Counted from the first letter of the stretch, positions 31,296-43,179 are shown. The stretch: DNA of 64,000 nt from Pegoplata infirma (GCA_963921195.1 OY992540.1:58908844-58972843), one strand, 5' to 3'. A program made the numbers and translations. Notes: generated by a model from the letters alone, not told the origin.

Positions 31296-31700
31296 CCCTC
31301 CAACCACAGTATGGGGGTGTACTCACTTTGTCATTCCGTTTGTAACGCATCGAAATATCGGTCGGGGACCCCATAAAGTATATATATTATTGATCCATGA
31401 TCGATTCTAAGACATTTTGTGAATGTCCGTCCGTCCGTCTGTCTGTAGATGGCACGATGCAGTCCAAAATAAAAGAGCTACCCTCCTGCAATTTGGCATG
31501 AATATGTCTCATGGTTCTAGGCAGGTTAAGTTCGTAAATGGGCAAAATCGGCTCAGGGGGAAAAAAGTTCCCCCTTGAAGAACTGAGCCAACCTCTGAAA
31601 AAATACACTTTTTTACATGTTTTTTTTTTTTGTTAAATAAATGAAACATTTGTTATATTTATCGGGATGGGAAGGTGCTCTCAACGTCCCCCACTGACCG
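31296..31700 (+). repeat. Dispersed repeat family A, best-preserved copy
   Basis: Contains the diagnostic core in order: 'taccctccaaccacagtatg', 'gtaacgcatcgaaatatcgg', 'accccataaagtatatatat', 'tgatccatgatcgattctaa', 'gtccgtccgtccgtctgtct', 'ggcaggttaagttcgtaaat'. This is the reference used here for all other family A fragments. No coding frame is visible. Confidence 0.75.
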
Positions 31701-31880
31701 CCATCAAATGCGATTTTCTCGAAAAAAAAAAGAATAACACGTTTCTGAACTTTTTTGTGTGGATGGACAAACATCTCAATTTAAAAAAAAAGGACCGGAT
31801 TTTTGATTAATTGACTTTTTTAAAAAATGAAAAATTTCCGAAAAGGTTCTGAAAGTTTTCCAAAAAAAAAATTTTTGTAA

Positions 31881-33384
31881 AAAATTTTTTTTTTTTCCCC
31901 AAGAAAAATAACGCATTTCTAAATTAACATTTAAAAACTATCCCAAAAGCATAAAAATTAAATTTTTGTAGTACTTTAGCTTTACAATTTTATATGGCGA
32001 ATATCGCGAATACGAACTAAGTTCGAAAAAGGCTAGCACCATTAAATTAGAATTAGCTTTACCAGCAAGGTGTTAATTTTTGCGCTAAAACACCTCAATT
32101 CAACCGATGAGTTGACCTGAAAATTGCTAAAATGCTATTGGAGAGTTTTTTGAACATTTAGGTGCAGATATCTTGAAAAGCGATAGCGATAGGCCAGCTC
32201 AAAGATCATATTTGGACTCTGCACGTCAAAAAGTTTTTGTAAAGTGATTTTTAGTACCAGGGTACCAAAAAAAACAAATATTTTTTGTTGTTAAGGGAAA
32301 ATATACCGCCTTTCTTACTTATTACTATATTTCTATTAATATTGAAAGTTCCAGGGAAGTTTCCATTCTGAAAACTTAAACTAAAGTAGTATAGGTGATA
32401 ACATATATTTTTTCCAACGTTTTAAAATATCAGTTTTTGAGATATAGCTATCCAAAAATTATGGTTACAACAATGAACTTTGACCTTATTCAAAAACAAT
32501 CTTGGTGTATTTAATTTTAAAGGCTCATTTCCTATTGTTTAAATTATTACTTTTAGAGATATTTTTATTTATTCCAGAACGCGATTTTGCCAATTTTCAA
32601 GACCCCATATCTCGTGAAGCAAAGCTACCAGAAGTCCAAAATTTTGGCACTAACATTTTTTGTAAGGGCCCAACTATATTCCAAGTTTCATCAAATTCGA
32701 AAGGGGTAAGGTCAAAAATGCTACTTTTTTTGGTGCTATTTTTCCAGTTAAAATTACTGATCCGCCAGTTAAATTTCCCATGGACTCGCCCTAATGCGAT
32801 CCTAGGATCCGCATTTCGACAAAGTGAAAATATATCTTTTATAGTAGGGACGCTTTTCCATTATTATAGCGCCACAATCATATTTCTTACCTTCCATCTA
32901 CACCCGCTAAAATGTACGCCCCATTCAAATCAATCACATCATCGTAAAACAATATATTCCTCACACTTGTAGGTAACTAATAATTGTAAAAGGTAATAAT
33001 CATTGTATAATAAAAATGTTTCAACAAAATTAAGTAATCATCGTAAGTACACAAAAAAAAGACTGGAAAAAGAGTTAAAAGAGTGACATGAAAAATTATA
33101 TACAACACTTGTAAAACAAAACGAATGACAAGAATATTTTGTACTTTTGTTGACATAACTCAACCATAATACTTACTACCCCATACTCCAAAAATTATTT
33201 TTTTTTTTGTTAAAAATTAACAACTAATCGTATTCATACATTTATGACTTTTAATAACACAACAATGGTCTCAATAGAATAATTATGTTTTTCAATTAAC
33301 ACAAATATTTAATGATTTGCAAAAAAAAATAAAAAAAAACAGGGAAAACACAAAATTAAATTGTGTTAGGGATTTGTGTTCCCA
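31881..33384. other. AT-rich non-coding DNA with one orphan MITE end
   Basis: No supportable gene. Near 32770-32790 'ttaaatttcccatggactcg' matches the terminus of the foldback at 7542-7852, but its partner end was not found. A 156-codon frame at 32502-32972 has no recognisable domain and no coding bias I can see. Confidence 0.45.
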
Positions 33385-33554
33385 GCAAAAAAAAAACTGA
33401 TCCCAATTCATGGTGGAGTGCTACAAAACTACAAAAAATGTAATCGAACGCAACAAAAATAACAATAAACATGTGCAAAAATTTGCACTTGCACTCTTTT
33501 CTACTCCAGAAGATGTAGATATTTAGATGTTTAGTGCTGAACTGTGCGACAAGC

Positions 33555-33890
33555 CTAGAGACTAAAGGTAGTAAAACTGCATTTACAGTTTTTCATTTCA
33601 TGATCCTGTTTCCTTTTAAAAGGACTTCGAAATTTTAGATTATTAGAATTTGTAAAATATTTTTTAAATATTTGTATTTGTCGTAGAATGCCACTATTGT
33701 TGGCAAATGAAAGATGAGGATATCCCCTAATTTCCCCATTTTATTATTTTGACATATCAGGAAAAAGTCCTTTCAAAACTTTATTATATAATATCATATA
33801 AAAAATGTTCAACAAAATATTTTGATAAATTTTTAAAAGGACATTGGGGTAAATCCATCTATAACCATCAAATAAAGTGAGCATTTTGGA
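33555..33890. repeat. Single arm of the foldback family seen at 48 kb
   Basis: 'gtaaaactgcatttacag', 'tgtttccttttaaaaggact' and 'cccctaatttcccc' match both arms of the palindrome at about 48000-48485. Here only one arm is present, so this copy gives an orientation reference. Confidence 0.7.
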
Positions 33891-34544
33891 CATGACCCCT
33901 CTCAAACTTGATGAAACTTGGTAAACATATTGTATTCATGTAGGAAAAGAAAAATTCCAATTTTTGGGCTGTTGCACATTGGGTTGAAATGGATCAAAAT
34001 TGGCGCTTTATTCAAAACTGAAAATTTTTTTTTTACAAAAATTATTAATTTAGGGTTAAGTATATAAAATTACACTAAAAAATCTGTCACAACTATTATT
34101 CTGAGTTGTTTACTTTTCTTGCAATCCGTCGTCAAAATCAAATAAATTTTTGTGTTTTTGAATATGGTGCTAAAAATTGAAAATCAACTTATTTCTAGAA
34201 TTTTTTTTGGTATTTATTCATTCAAAGGTAATTTTTTTATTATGGAACCAAACACATTTCAAACACATTTCTGTTTTTTGTTTTTTGAAAATTGTTGTAA
34301 AAATATTTTTGAAATTTTTTTGTAAAATGTTCCAAAATTGGAGTATTTTTAATACTTGATGGAATATAAAAACAAATGTAAGAGGTTGTTATTGCTTATA
34401 CATTGTGATAATAAAGCATATGGTATAAGCTTTAATTTAAAAGAAAAAAAACGTCCGCGTTTAATGCCGTTATTTTTTTATTTAAGATTTTATGAAAAAA
34501 AATATGGTTTCTTCAATAACACTTCATCACAAAAAAACAAAAAA

Positions 34545-35170
34545 GTTTCTGACCCAGAAACTAGACCCACTTATCCTTATGTATTTTGACCTTCTGAAAT
34601 CGATTCTGCCATCAGAATTGAATTCTATAGTTGGGGTTTCCTGTGATTTACAAGGAAAGTCCGCAAAGTGAACCCACCTAATTTCCTTGTGAATTTGACA
34701 AAGTTACAAAATTTTTTAATTTTATTTCTGTACGTAAGGTCCAAGTCTGATTTATTACGTAGAAAATAAGAGTATTTTAAATAAAATCCGTAAAAAATTG
34801 CAGAAGTTACATGCATTTGAACAAAAACGCGTTATTTCCGTTTTATACAAAAACAGTTGTATTTATGTTGTGAATTAAGCGTTTTTGTTCAAATGCATGT
34901 AACTTCTGCAATTTTTGACGGATTTTATGAAAAAACCTCTTATTTTCTTCGTAATAAATCAGACTTGAACATTACATACCGAAATAAAATTTTAAAAAAT
35001 GTTAACTTATTGTTGGTCACATTTACAAGGAAATCAGGTCGGTTCACTTTTGCGGACTTTCCTTGTAAATTGCAGAAAAATCCAACGGTAGAATTTAATT
35101 CTGATCGCGGAATTGAATTTAGAAGGTAAAAATACATAAGTATTAGTGGGTCTATACCTTTTTTTGTAGG
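34545..35170. mobile_element. Foldback element with about 300-bp arms
   Basis: The left arm runs from 'actagacccacttatcctta' and the right arm mirrors it ending 'taagtattagtgggtcta'. The centre includes 'tttttgttcaaatgcatgta' and its complement on either side of 'gttgtatttatgttgtgaat'. Open frames in both orientations are mirror copies of the same sequence, not independent genes. Confidence 0.85.
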
Positions 35171-36747
35171 TCTTTGTAATCTATGTATAAACAAGTCAGA
35201 GTTTAAAATTCGGCTGTGCCAAATCTTTTATACCTCCAACAAGCAAAAAAATAAAAATGACAGGGACGGTTTTTGTGGGGAGAGGGGGGGCGGGGTACGC
35301 AGATGTCTCTGGGTGGTGTAATATAATATCTGACAAAAAACATGCATGATATTAACTTTATTTATTATGAATAACGCAGCTGATATAATTTTTTTTTCAA
35401 TTTCCAAGGCTTAAGTTAAAAACGGTAAATTTAAACATTGAAGAATTTTTATGCAAAAATTAGGATTCTTAATAAATATAGTACTTATATGAGAGCATAT
35501 AATTTTTGTTAAACGTTTCTAATAGCACTTTACATAAACTTTAATTTGCTATTTGTTTCAAAATACATATTGTGTTTTTTAATTTCACAGATACAGTAAA
35601 AATTGTGAATTTAGTTTTTTCCCGAAATAAAGCATAACCACGCGCCTAAAATGTTAATTTTTTCAAAATTGGTGGTATTTTACTTATTAATGATTAGACG
35701 CCAATAAAAAAAATTAATAGTTCCAAATTACAACTTTCCTGACTTTTTTATGGAAAATTTAAAAAAATTTTAAATTTGGTGAAACACAAAAATCCGACTT
35801 TAAACAAATTTTATGCAAGTATTAACACATATTTATTTTTTATTGTTTTAAATTTTTATTATCGCATTAAAAATACTTTAATTTGCAACTGTAATCATTA
35901 AATTATCGCTTTTGGTTTAAAAGTTACAGCTTAAATTGTGAATCAAGTTCAATTTTCAGGAAACACTAAAAAAATTCTGACAGGTTAAAAAAAATAAAAA
36001 ACACATGTTTTCTCCTTAAAAAGGTGCTTTCTAATGTATTATTCATCATTCATCAATCAAAAAATATTATATGTTAAAATTACTGCTTCTCTGAATAAAG
36101 CGCCACTTTGCCTCTCATTCAACCCAATGTGCGTTGGACCAAATAGTTTCGGAGATAACAGGGTTAGAAAAATGAAAAAATCATATATATCTTGCTGAAG
36201 TGGTCATACGTTTTTTACCATATCTTTGTCAATCTTAATGATACAAATCTCAGTGATATCTCATTTTAAAGGTAATGGGGTCCACATTAAAATAAAATTT
36301 AAAATTTAAATGTCATATTTAGGAAATCCGTGGTTTAAGATGAAATATCTCAAAAAAGGGTATTTTTAAATCTTTTGAAAAAATATATGTTAATCCTTTA
36401 TCCCTTCTTTATACGTATGTTCAAACCGTAGAGTGGTATCTCAACTGGTTCTCGAGTTATGCAAAAAATTTGTTACGCCGCATTAGAAAAAATTTGTTAT
36501 TTTCATGGTCAAATTTACAAAAAATTTTAAAGTTGACAAGTTAGTGATGCTGTTCTTCGATTCTAATAGGTTTTGGGATGTAGATGACGAACCAGTTTTT
36601 ATCCAGTTCTGAAAGGGTGATGCAGATCGGTCAGATGGTTATATATATTTTTACCCATTGTTAAAAAAGTTTTAAGTTTTTCTTGTAATTTTACAAGGTT
36701 TTTTTGAGTGTAGTCCAATTACAAGTTTGCTCACTTTTTGTTGCTGG

Positions 36748-37280
36748 GTTGTTAATAACAACTTATGTTAAACATCGAAATTAACAAATAATAAAAAAAT
36801 TGACCCAAATAGTAAAAAAAATATTCAAACTAAAATATGCATGGAGAAATACAATTTATTATTAATTTTAAAGTTTTAATTGACATGTTTTAATACTACA
36901 CTTAAAAGAAAAACTCTGTCAAAAAATCTGTAAAACAACTTTAAATATGATTTAGCAAACTTTTAGCTGATTTTTCTTAAGGGAGATTTTAATTAAAATG
37001 GATATTTTTATTAAAATCTCTGTTATTCTGATTCCGTTTGCTGAATTTCAAAATAATTTTGAACATATTTTTTTTGTTTTTTTATGCAATCAAAACGATA
37101 TATTTAAACATATTTTTGAAGGCTGTAGGCAAAGTCGCCCAAATGCAAAATAACCCAAAAATATGAAAAATTACCCAAAAAGAAAAAAAAAACGAAACTT
37201 GGCCCAAAATTAACGTAGAAAATTTCAAATAAGAAACGAACAATTACCCAAAATAAAAACCCTCCAACATGCAAAAAAAA
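36748..37280. other. AT-rich non-coding stretch
   Basis: No gene or clear repeat structure. It contains short runs 'acccaaaa' near 37150-37250. Just upstream, 36685-36717 ('cttgtaattttacaaggttt', then 'ttttgagtgta') is an end of the repeat also seen at 3342. Confidence 0.4.
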
Positions 37281-37560
37281 AAAGTAGTGGTAATTGGGGG
37301 GGGGGGGGTCCGATATTGCTCATTTACGAACTTAACCTGCCAAGGAACATAAGACATATTTCGGGAGTCTAGCTCTTTTATTTTGGACTGCATCGTGTTA
37401 ACTACAGACGGACTGACGGACGGACATCGCTAGAATGTCTTAGAATCGATCACTGATCATAAATATATATACTTTATGGGGTCCTACACAGATATTTTGA
37501 TGCGTTACACACGGAATGACAAAGTGAGTATACCCCCATACTGTAGTTGGAGGGTATAAA
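37281..37560 (-). repeat. Dispersed repeat family A, reverse orientation, clean copy
   Basis: Contains 'cggactgacggacggacatc', 'tatatatactttatggggtc', 'gttacacacggaatgacaaa' and 'gtagttggagggtataaaa', the exact reverse of the 31296 copy order. A 14-base G run lies near 37298. Confidence 0.75.
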
Positions 37561-37901
37561 AATTTGATAACACATTTTTTCCCAAAACACATATTACCAA
37601 AAAAAAAACTTTCTTTTGCGGAGAGGGTGGGTTTAAGGCATGAAGTTAGTAATCCTTAAAAGCAGCCGAAGGCCAGCTACTCAGAAAAACTTTTAAGACG
37701 AAGACAAACATTTTTATGACAAGGCTGTACAAAAAATTGGATGGAGTTGCGGCGCTTTTTTGATCATTCATTAAGTCAAATTGAAAAACTGAAAAAAATA
37801 CCACAAAAATGTTGTGTCCCTGACTTTCCAAACATATTTATTAATCGCGTCTCTATCTAAAGTTGTAGCTATTGTCTCGGGCTACAATTTCTCTGAACAT
37901 G

Positions 37902-38734
37902 CACAGAAAAAAATATGGAGGAAACAAATTTGAGTAATCACTTGTTTAAATTTAAAAAGAAAAATTGAGTAATTTTTTAATTGACGCAATTAAAAATTTA
38001 CTCAAATATTTTAAAAACAATTTAAGTAAATAATTTAATAAAAATTTAATATTTTTTTTAATTTTTTTAACTCTCATAGTTTTTTGAATTCTCGTTTAGT
38101 TTATAGTTTTTTGTATATGTATATGAAAGTTTGTAATCGTTTATATAAAATCTTCCCATATCTTTGAGACACAAATATGTTTGGTAAAGTTTGAAAAAAT
38201 AAGGTTTTTGTTTTTTTTTTTTTTGTAAAAAAAAATTAAAACTTTTTTAAACTTTTTAAAAAAATAAATTGATAAATTTTGAGTAAATTTTTAATTGTGA
38301 CAATTAAAAATTTACTCAAATTTTTCGGCAAACATTTAATACATTTTTATTAAAAATTTACTCAATCCCGGGTAAAAATTAAATATATATGATCATATAT
38401 GGAGATATATGGATCATATATGGATTTATATAACCATATATTATCATATATGCCTCCATATATGTTTATAAATGATCTGATCCGTAAATTGGCCCGATAT
38501 GAGCTCATATCGGGCCAATTTAGGGATCAAATCATATATAAACATATATGGAGGCATATATGATAATATATGGTTATATAAATCCATATATGATCCATAT
38601 ATCTTCATATATGATCATATATATTTCATTTTTACCCGGGATACTATTAAATCGTTTACTGGTGCAAAATTGAGTAATTTTTTACTCAATAGTATTAAAA
38701 ATTTACTCAAATACTTTTTTTATTTTTTTCTGTG
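37902..38734. mobile_element. MITE with CACAGAAAAAA ends (TTTACTCAA-rich), disrupted by a palindrome
   Basis: The ends CACAGAAAAAAATATG and TTTTTTTCTGTG are inverted. The interior repeats 'aaaaatttactcaaat' and 'ttgagtaa'. A relative in opposite orientation is at 43180-43737, which lacks the insertion at 38367-38640. The ends resemble those of the 16826 MITE, so they may share a mobilising enzyme. Confidence 0.8.
38367..38640. mobile_element. 274-bp near-perfect palindrome with CCCGGGTAAAAAT ends
   Basis: The ends are CCCGGGTAAAAAT and ATTTTTACCCGGG. The arms are packed with TATATGGA/TCCATATA words and meet at a GGCCCGATATGAGCTCATATCGGGCC-like centre. Comparison with the uninterrupted relative at 43245-43270 shows a 2-bp AT duplication (38365-38366 and 38641-38642). 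No coding capacity is visible. Confidence 0.9.
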
Positions 38735-38921
38735 TGTGATTTAGAAAAAACTTCGTTTTCATGGTCAAAAAGTCGAAAATGTATAAAATTCACCACTTCT
38801 TGTCACGTTTTTTTTTTATATTTTGGCCTATAACAACCAAACCATTGAAATTTTCGATCCAATACTAAAACATAAATTGTAGCCAAGACAATAGTTAAGA
38901 ACTCTCTAGTACATCGCAAAA

Positions 38922-39019
38922 GCATTGGAACGCTCCTTCAGGCAGTTTTGGCCTTGTGAAAGTGCAAAAGTGCAAAAATTTTCACAAGGCCAAAACTGCC
39001 TGAAGGAGCGTTCCAATGC
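38922..39019. repeat. Perfect 40-bp hairpin
   Basis: 38922-38961 and 38980-39019 are exact reverse complements (starting GCATTGGAACGCTCCTTCAG). The 18-base loop is 'gtgcaaaagtgcaaaaat'. No mismatch was seen in the arms, unlike all older foldbacks nearby. Confidence 0.92.
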
Positions 39020-39303
39020 CAGAGAAATTGTAGCCCAAGACAATAGCTACAACTTTCTTTTTGAAAATAAGTCAAAATTTCAAATAGTTTACGAAATATG
39101 AGCCCAAGAAAATTTGCAAATTTTCCAAAAAAAATAAAGTCTGAGAAAAAACTGCAAGTCAAAAATTGGAAGCTCGATTTTCACCGTAGACGTATTGTCT
39201 AGTGGACTTTTTTGCTCAGTACAATCCCAAGAATCAGAAACGCGAAGCGCCCATTAAGATTTTTTTCCTTCCATACTAATCGCCTCACCCTAACGAGTAT
39301 ACA

Positions 39304-39540
39304 TTGGAGTGGAGCAAATTTATCTTTTTTTTTTTTAATTTCCATATCGTTTGGGACCTGTAGGACAATGGCTTTGGGTTAATTTTATGACTTGTAAATC
39401 GGGGAAAAAAAGTTCCTACAAATGTAAAAAAAGTTCCCAAAGCCATTGTCCTACAGGTCCATTTTTTTTTTGTTAATATCGACCCTAAAAGGCAACTATT
39501 CGACGATTTTGACATTCGAAAAAAAGGAAAATTTGCTCTA
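39304..39540. mobile_element. Small element with perfect 25-bp internal hairpin
   Basis: Outer inverted ends are 'gagtggagcaaattt' and 'aaatttgctcta'. Inside, 39354-39378 (GGACCTGTAGGACAATGGCT...) and 39436-39460 are exact reverse complements over 25 bases. The loop contains two 'aaaaaaagttcc' copies. Non-coding. Confidence 0.7.
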
Positions 39541-39780
39541 CCCTAGTAAATATGTAACTGGAGTTTGTATACCAGCATTAACTATGCACATATCAGAATA
39601 AGTGTTTGACTTAATAAAAGCTAAAATTAAAAAAAATATCTAATTATGAAAATGGTATTTAATCTTTTTTTAATTAATATTATTATGCTTAATTTATGTA
39701 CTTTAAATGAGTGATGTATGTGAGGTTTTTATTTTCCTTAAGCTTATTAATTACTTTGAAAAAATGTATAAAATAGTGAA

Positions 39781-40487
39781 CCCAGCAAAACTTTGGTAAT
39801 GGGTATTGATTATATAACACATTACCAGGTAATGTGTATACCTCATTTGTAGCATTATTTTAGGATGTCTTACCAAACATTTGTTCCACAACGTATTATT
39901 TTAAAGTGAAAAATAATGCATTACCAATAATTTGCTGCGTAATGCATGATTATTGGAAAAAATGTATTTCATATTTATTATTTCTAAACATTAAATCATG
40001 GATGACTTATATTTGGTTACATTATGTATTATTTGAAAGTTTGAAATAATGCATTACAATAACATAAAAAATAATTATTTTATAAAAAAATGCATAAGTT
40101 TAAACTAGAGATGAGCTCACGACAGGAAATTTCTAATGACACACACTCACGAGCATATTTTATCTACTTACACTCACTTACAATCACGTGAGTAAATTTA
40201 ATACAAAATTACTTTTTTACTACTCGTAACACCTTATATATTATCTTCTGGTATGCTATATTATTTCATTTCTCGTAACCTATAAAATATCATATATTTT
40301 ACACCTTACTCTTATTCTTCGTTATAAATTTATGACTTATTTTATACCTTACTGGTATTCTTTGTGATAATGTAGATGCATTACTTTGAGTCTCATCGCC
40401 TGTTAAAATCATCAATGCTGCAATGTATAAAATAAGAGATCCTATACCTTATTTTATACCTTATTTGGTAATCTAAGTTTTGCTGGG
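39781..40487. mobile_element. MITE with CCCAGCAAAACTT ends
   Basis: CCCAGCAAAACTT at the left and AAGTTTTGCTGGG at the right are perfect inverted ends. The interior repeats 'taatgcattac' and 'cttattttatacctta'. It belongs with the copy at 5153-5531. It contains a fragment of the GTGAGTGA element (40106-40215). The target duplication is unclear. Confidence 0.82.
40106..40215. mobile_element. Fragment of the GTGAGTGA hAT-like MITE
   Basis: Starts TAGAGATGAGCTCACGA and continues with 'acactcactcac'-type words and 'caatcacgtgagtaaattta'. It matches the left part of 5774-6291. The right end is lost. Confidence 0.6.
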
Positions 40488-42420
40488 AAATGACGAAAAC
40501 ATTTAAAATATTTATAATAGGCATTTTCTGTTGGCAAACTTTGATTGTTAGCATGCGTCAAAACGAAAAAAACGACACTTAAACTTCCATAAATTTCTCA
40601 ATTTAATTTAGCATCGTTTGGAATAGTTTTTTTAAAATATTACACATTTTCGATGAAATATTAATAAAATTGTTTTATTAAATGCAATTTAGCGTGAAAG
40701 AAACACAAAAATATTTATCTTTTTTATTAATACCAAAGAGAGCCATTAACAATAAGAGAATCATTCACAATGTATGAAAGTTAATATTTAACTTCTAAAA
40801 TTTTGTGCGTTAACACTGACTTGAACTTTGTGTGGTAGAACATTGATAATTATGCCAACAAAATACGCTTAATGTATGTTTACATTGATTGCATTGTATA
40901 TGGGAGATGGTAGATTTGAGTGCACTAGATTTGCATGCAAAACATGATCTGAACATTGTATCTATGTTTTTTGTGGGGAATTTCTGAGAAAATTGGGTCA
41001 GTTTTATACAATCAAATTAAGTATTTTAATGTCAGAAGAAGTTAAATGTTCTGCACTTAGACTCAGGGGAATAAAAAGAGATTATTTTTTGTCCCGCCCC
41101 CTTTGATGGGCGTGGATATAAAGAATTTTATATTTAAATAATAATAAAATCGTATAACTGAAGTGCAGAAATCATAATAAATAAACTTGGTATCATTAAT
41201 CGCGGGCTGTCCCGCTTTTATATTTATTTTTTTTTACGTTAAAAAATTTGAGAAAAAAATTTATCACTGTGCAGATTATTAATGGATTCGGCCCAGCCGA
41301 ATTTAAAACTTTTACTTGTTATTTTTCAACTGGGAATATTAACACTCCAACATTATGTTTTGTTTTCATTACTTTAATACATATGTATATTGCTTTTAAT
41401 ATTATTGATTTAATAACATTTGCTGATAATACCAGATGATAAAATGCTTTGGTAACCCCAAAACAAAGAAAAAGTTAAGCGAACGTAAATATATTTTAAT
41501 CAGCTTTGCCGAATGTTTTAATACCCTTCAAAAGTGACAGAGTTTTACTTATTTGCTGTCAAATAAGTAAAAATCTGTCTTTAATATTATTAGGGTTTAA
41601 GTTGAAAATTGCAGAAGAAAATTTAGTTTCTAAAAATAATAGACATTTCAGGTATTACCGAACCGGTTTCAAACTTTTCAGTTATAGTGTTATCATCAGT
41701 GCACTAAAAAAACCTTGTCAAATTACTAGAAATCGTAATCCCATTTTACGGCGCTATGAAAAAACCCCAATGAAGTTTACCCCGAATAGGAAAATGATAA
41801 GACCTTGGGCGCTATGTCTGTACGCCTTTTTTTATTTCTTTTTTCATTTGGGGCTTGTTTCATAATGAGCAGAACCCCAAAATCAATAATGAAACAACCC
41901 CCAAAATAAATGAAAAATCCCCAAATAAAATTTTAGCACTTTTTTGAGGATTTTTTCATTTTTCTGTTTGGGGGATATTTTATTGGGGGTTTTTTCATAG
42001 CGCCCCATTTTAACAACAAAATTTTCGATAAAAACTTAAATTTTTTTTGTAATTTTACAAACTTCCAAGGTTTTTTATAAAAAAAATCTGCAAAAAAATT
42101 GTAAATTTACAATTTTATTGGTAAAAAGCTTGTAAATCAAAATGCTCGTAATTTTTATTAGGAATTCTCGTAAAACAGGAGGTAGCAAAAAATGTAGTAA
42201 AGTCGCGAAAGCTCCTTGTAAGTTTTATGGCGTCAAAAAAAAATTATAAATTTACAATTTTATTGGTAAAAAGCTTGTAAAATTTCAAAATTATTAGTAA
42301 AAACTTGAAAATTACAAGGAATTTATGTCAAATAGGAGGTAGCAAAAAATAAAAATAAAAAAAATACAAGTTTTTCTTGTCATTTTACAAGTAAATAGGT
42401 AATTGTTTTTCATAATTTTT
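40488..42420. other. AT-rich repeat-derived DNA
   Basis: Contains a family A internal fragment at 41090-41200 ('cccgccccctttgatgggcg'), the motif 'gattcggcccagccgaattt' (41283), and at 41700-42390 several imperfect direct copies of 'aattttattggtaaaaagct' and 'aggaggtagcaaaaaat' from the repeat also seen at 3342-3480. No gene is visible. Confidence 0.45.
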
Positions 42421-42490
42421 ACCCCAGTTGAGAATCGAACCTCTGATATATTTTTCTTATTCATTCCATTAACAGTACAGGCTGGTCTTC
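42421..42490 (-). repeat. tRNA-like SINE head
   Basis: On the minus strand GAGGTTCGATTCTC gives a good T-arm with box B. The upstream D-arm is weak. It is the third tRNA-like block in the window on the minus strand and more likely SINE-derived than functional. Confidence 0.45.
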
Positions 42491-42543
42491 ACTGTAGACT
42501 TCACAGCCACCACATTGATAGGACATGCTTTGATGTTCTAAAC

Positions 42544-42855
42544 CAATGGTTCCCAACCTTTGATTCTCGCCCCACTGGGGGGCAATTTGAATGCTTCAGG
42601 GGGGCAACGAGCTAATTTTTTTGATTTTTTTATCAAAAAAACTAAAAAAATTTTTTTTTAGTTGATTGTTAATAACTTTATCTGAAAGCTTTGCTTAAAC
42701 GATGATTTTAACAAAAAAGTTTGCTTAACCGCAAGAAAATTTTGAATTTTTAGGCAAATTTGAAAAACTTACTAATTTCTCTTGAGTGTAGTGGGGACAT
42801 TGTTGTTTTTTAACTTAAAAGTGGGGCATGATGCAAAAAAGGTTGGGAACCATTG
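42544..42855. mobile_element. hAT MITE with CAATGGTTCCCAACC ends and TTCTAAAC duplication
   Basis: Perfect 15-bp inverted ends CAATGGTTCCCAACC / GGTTGGGAACCATTG are flanked by exact 8-bp duplications TTCTAAAC (42536-42543 and 42856-42863). The ends resemble the CAGTGGTTC(C/T)CAACC type of Charlie/Tip100-like hAT elements. At 312 bp it has no coding capacity. It is a different hAT family from the one at 15854 and 58898. Confidence 0.93.
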
Positions 42856-43179
42856 TTCTAAACTATTAAGTTGAAAAATACAGAATAAAATGTAATTTCC
42901 AATTTTACTATGACTAAATAAAAAATAGACACTTTTTAAATCCTGTTTGGCCAAATATGGTTGTTAAAGAGATATCTTCACGATGTATATATTCGAGGAA
43001 ATATTTTTTTTTAAAAGCTTTCTTGAGTTGAAACAATATTAATACAATAAAAAAATTTGGTTGAATCTAACATTACATTTTTAGTTTTAGAAAAACTAAC
43101 ATGTAACTGTTAATGAGTGTGTCATTAAGTGCTGGCTTAGACCACCCCAACATCACTTCAGTTAACGTGATGCTGGTTG
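42856..43179. other. Non-coding stretch ending in a direct repeat
   Basis: No gene. 43125-43179 ('cttagaccaccccaacatca', 'aacgtgatgctggttg') recurs at about 43785-43836 beyond the next MITE, giving a direct repeat of about 50 bp. Confidence 0.5.

Larger units (their letters stand above)
30830..31880. repeat. Large inverted repeat, arms about 175-185 bp
   Basis: 30830-31015 and 31706-31880 are inverted copies. Shared blocks include 'gatgtttgtccatccacaca', 'aaaaaagtcaattta' and 'aaaatcgcatttga'. About 690 bp lies between the arms, including a small palindrome (31195-31284) and the start of a forward family A copy. It may be one foldback element or two family members in opposite orientation. 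Confidence 0.65.
33385..36747. mobile_element. Candidate long foldback element with CCCAGCAAAA ends
   Basis: CCCAGCAAAAAAAAAACTGA at 33385 and TTTTTGTTGCTGGG ending at 36747 are inverted. An internal inverted pair sits about 590-600 bp from each end (33978-34035 'gcacattgggttga...ggcgctttattca' against 36093-36147), which supports a single long-armed element. The flanks do not show a clear duplication, and inner regions have been replaced by other repeats (33555-33890, 34545-35170, 35200-35330). No transposase frame is visible. Confidence 0.45.
37858..39057. repeat. Outer inverted repeat with 36-bp arms around a MITE and a hairpin
   Basis: 'gttgtagctattgtctcggg' (37862) reappears inverted at 39034-39057 ('agacaatagctacaac'). 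The arms include 'ctacaatttctctg'. A third partial copy is at 38880-38900. Inside lie the MITE 37902-38734 and the perfect hairpin 38922-39019. Confidence 0.6.

Noticed and set aside
32502..32972. 156-codon open frame
   Set aside because: No domain, no homologous frame in the window, and it spans an orphan MITE end, so it is probably chance.
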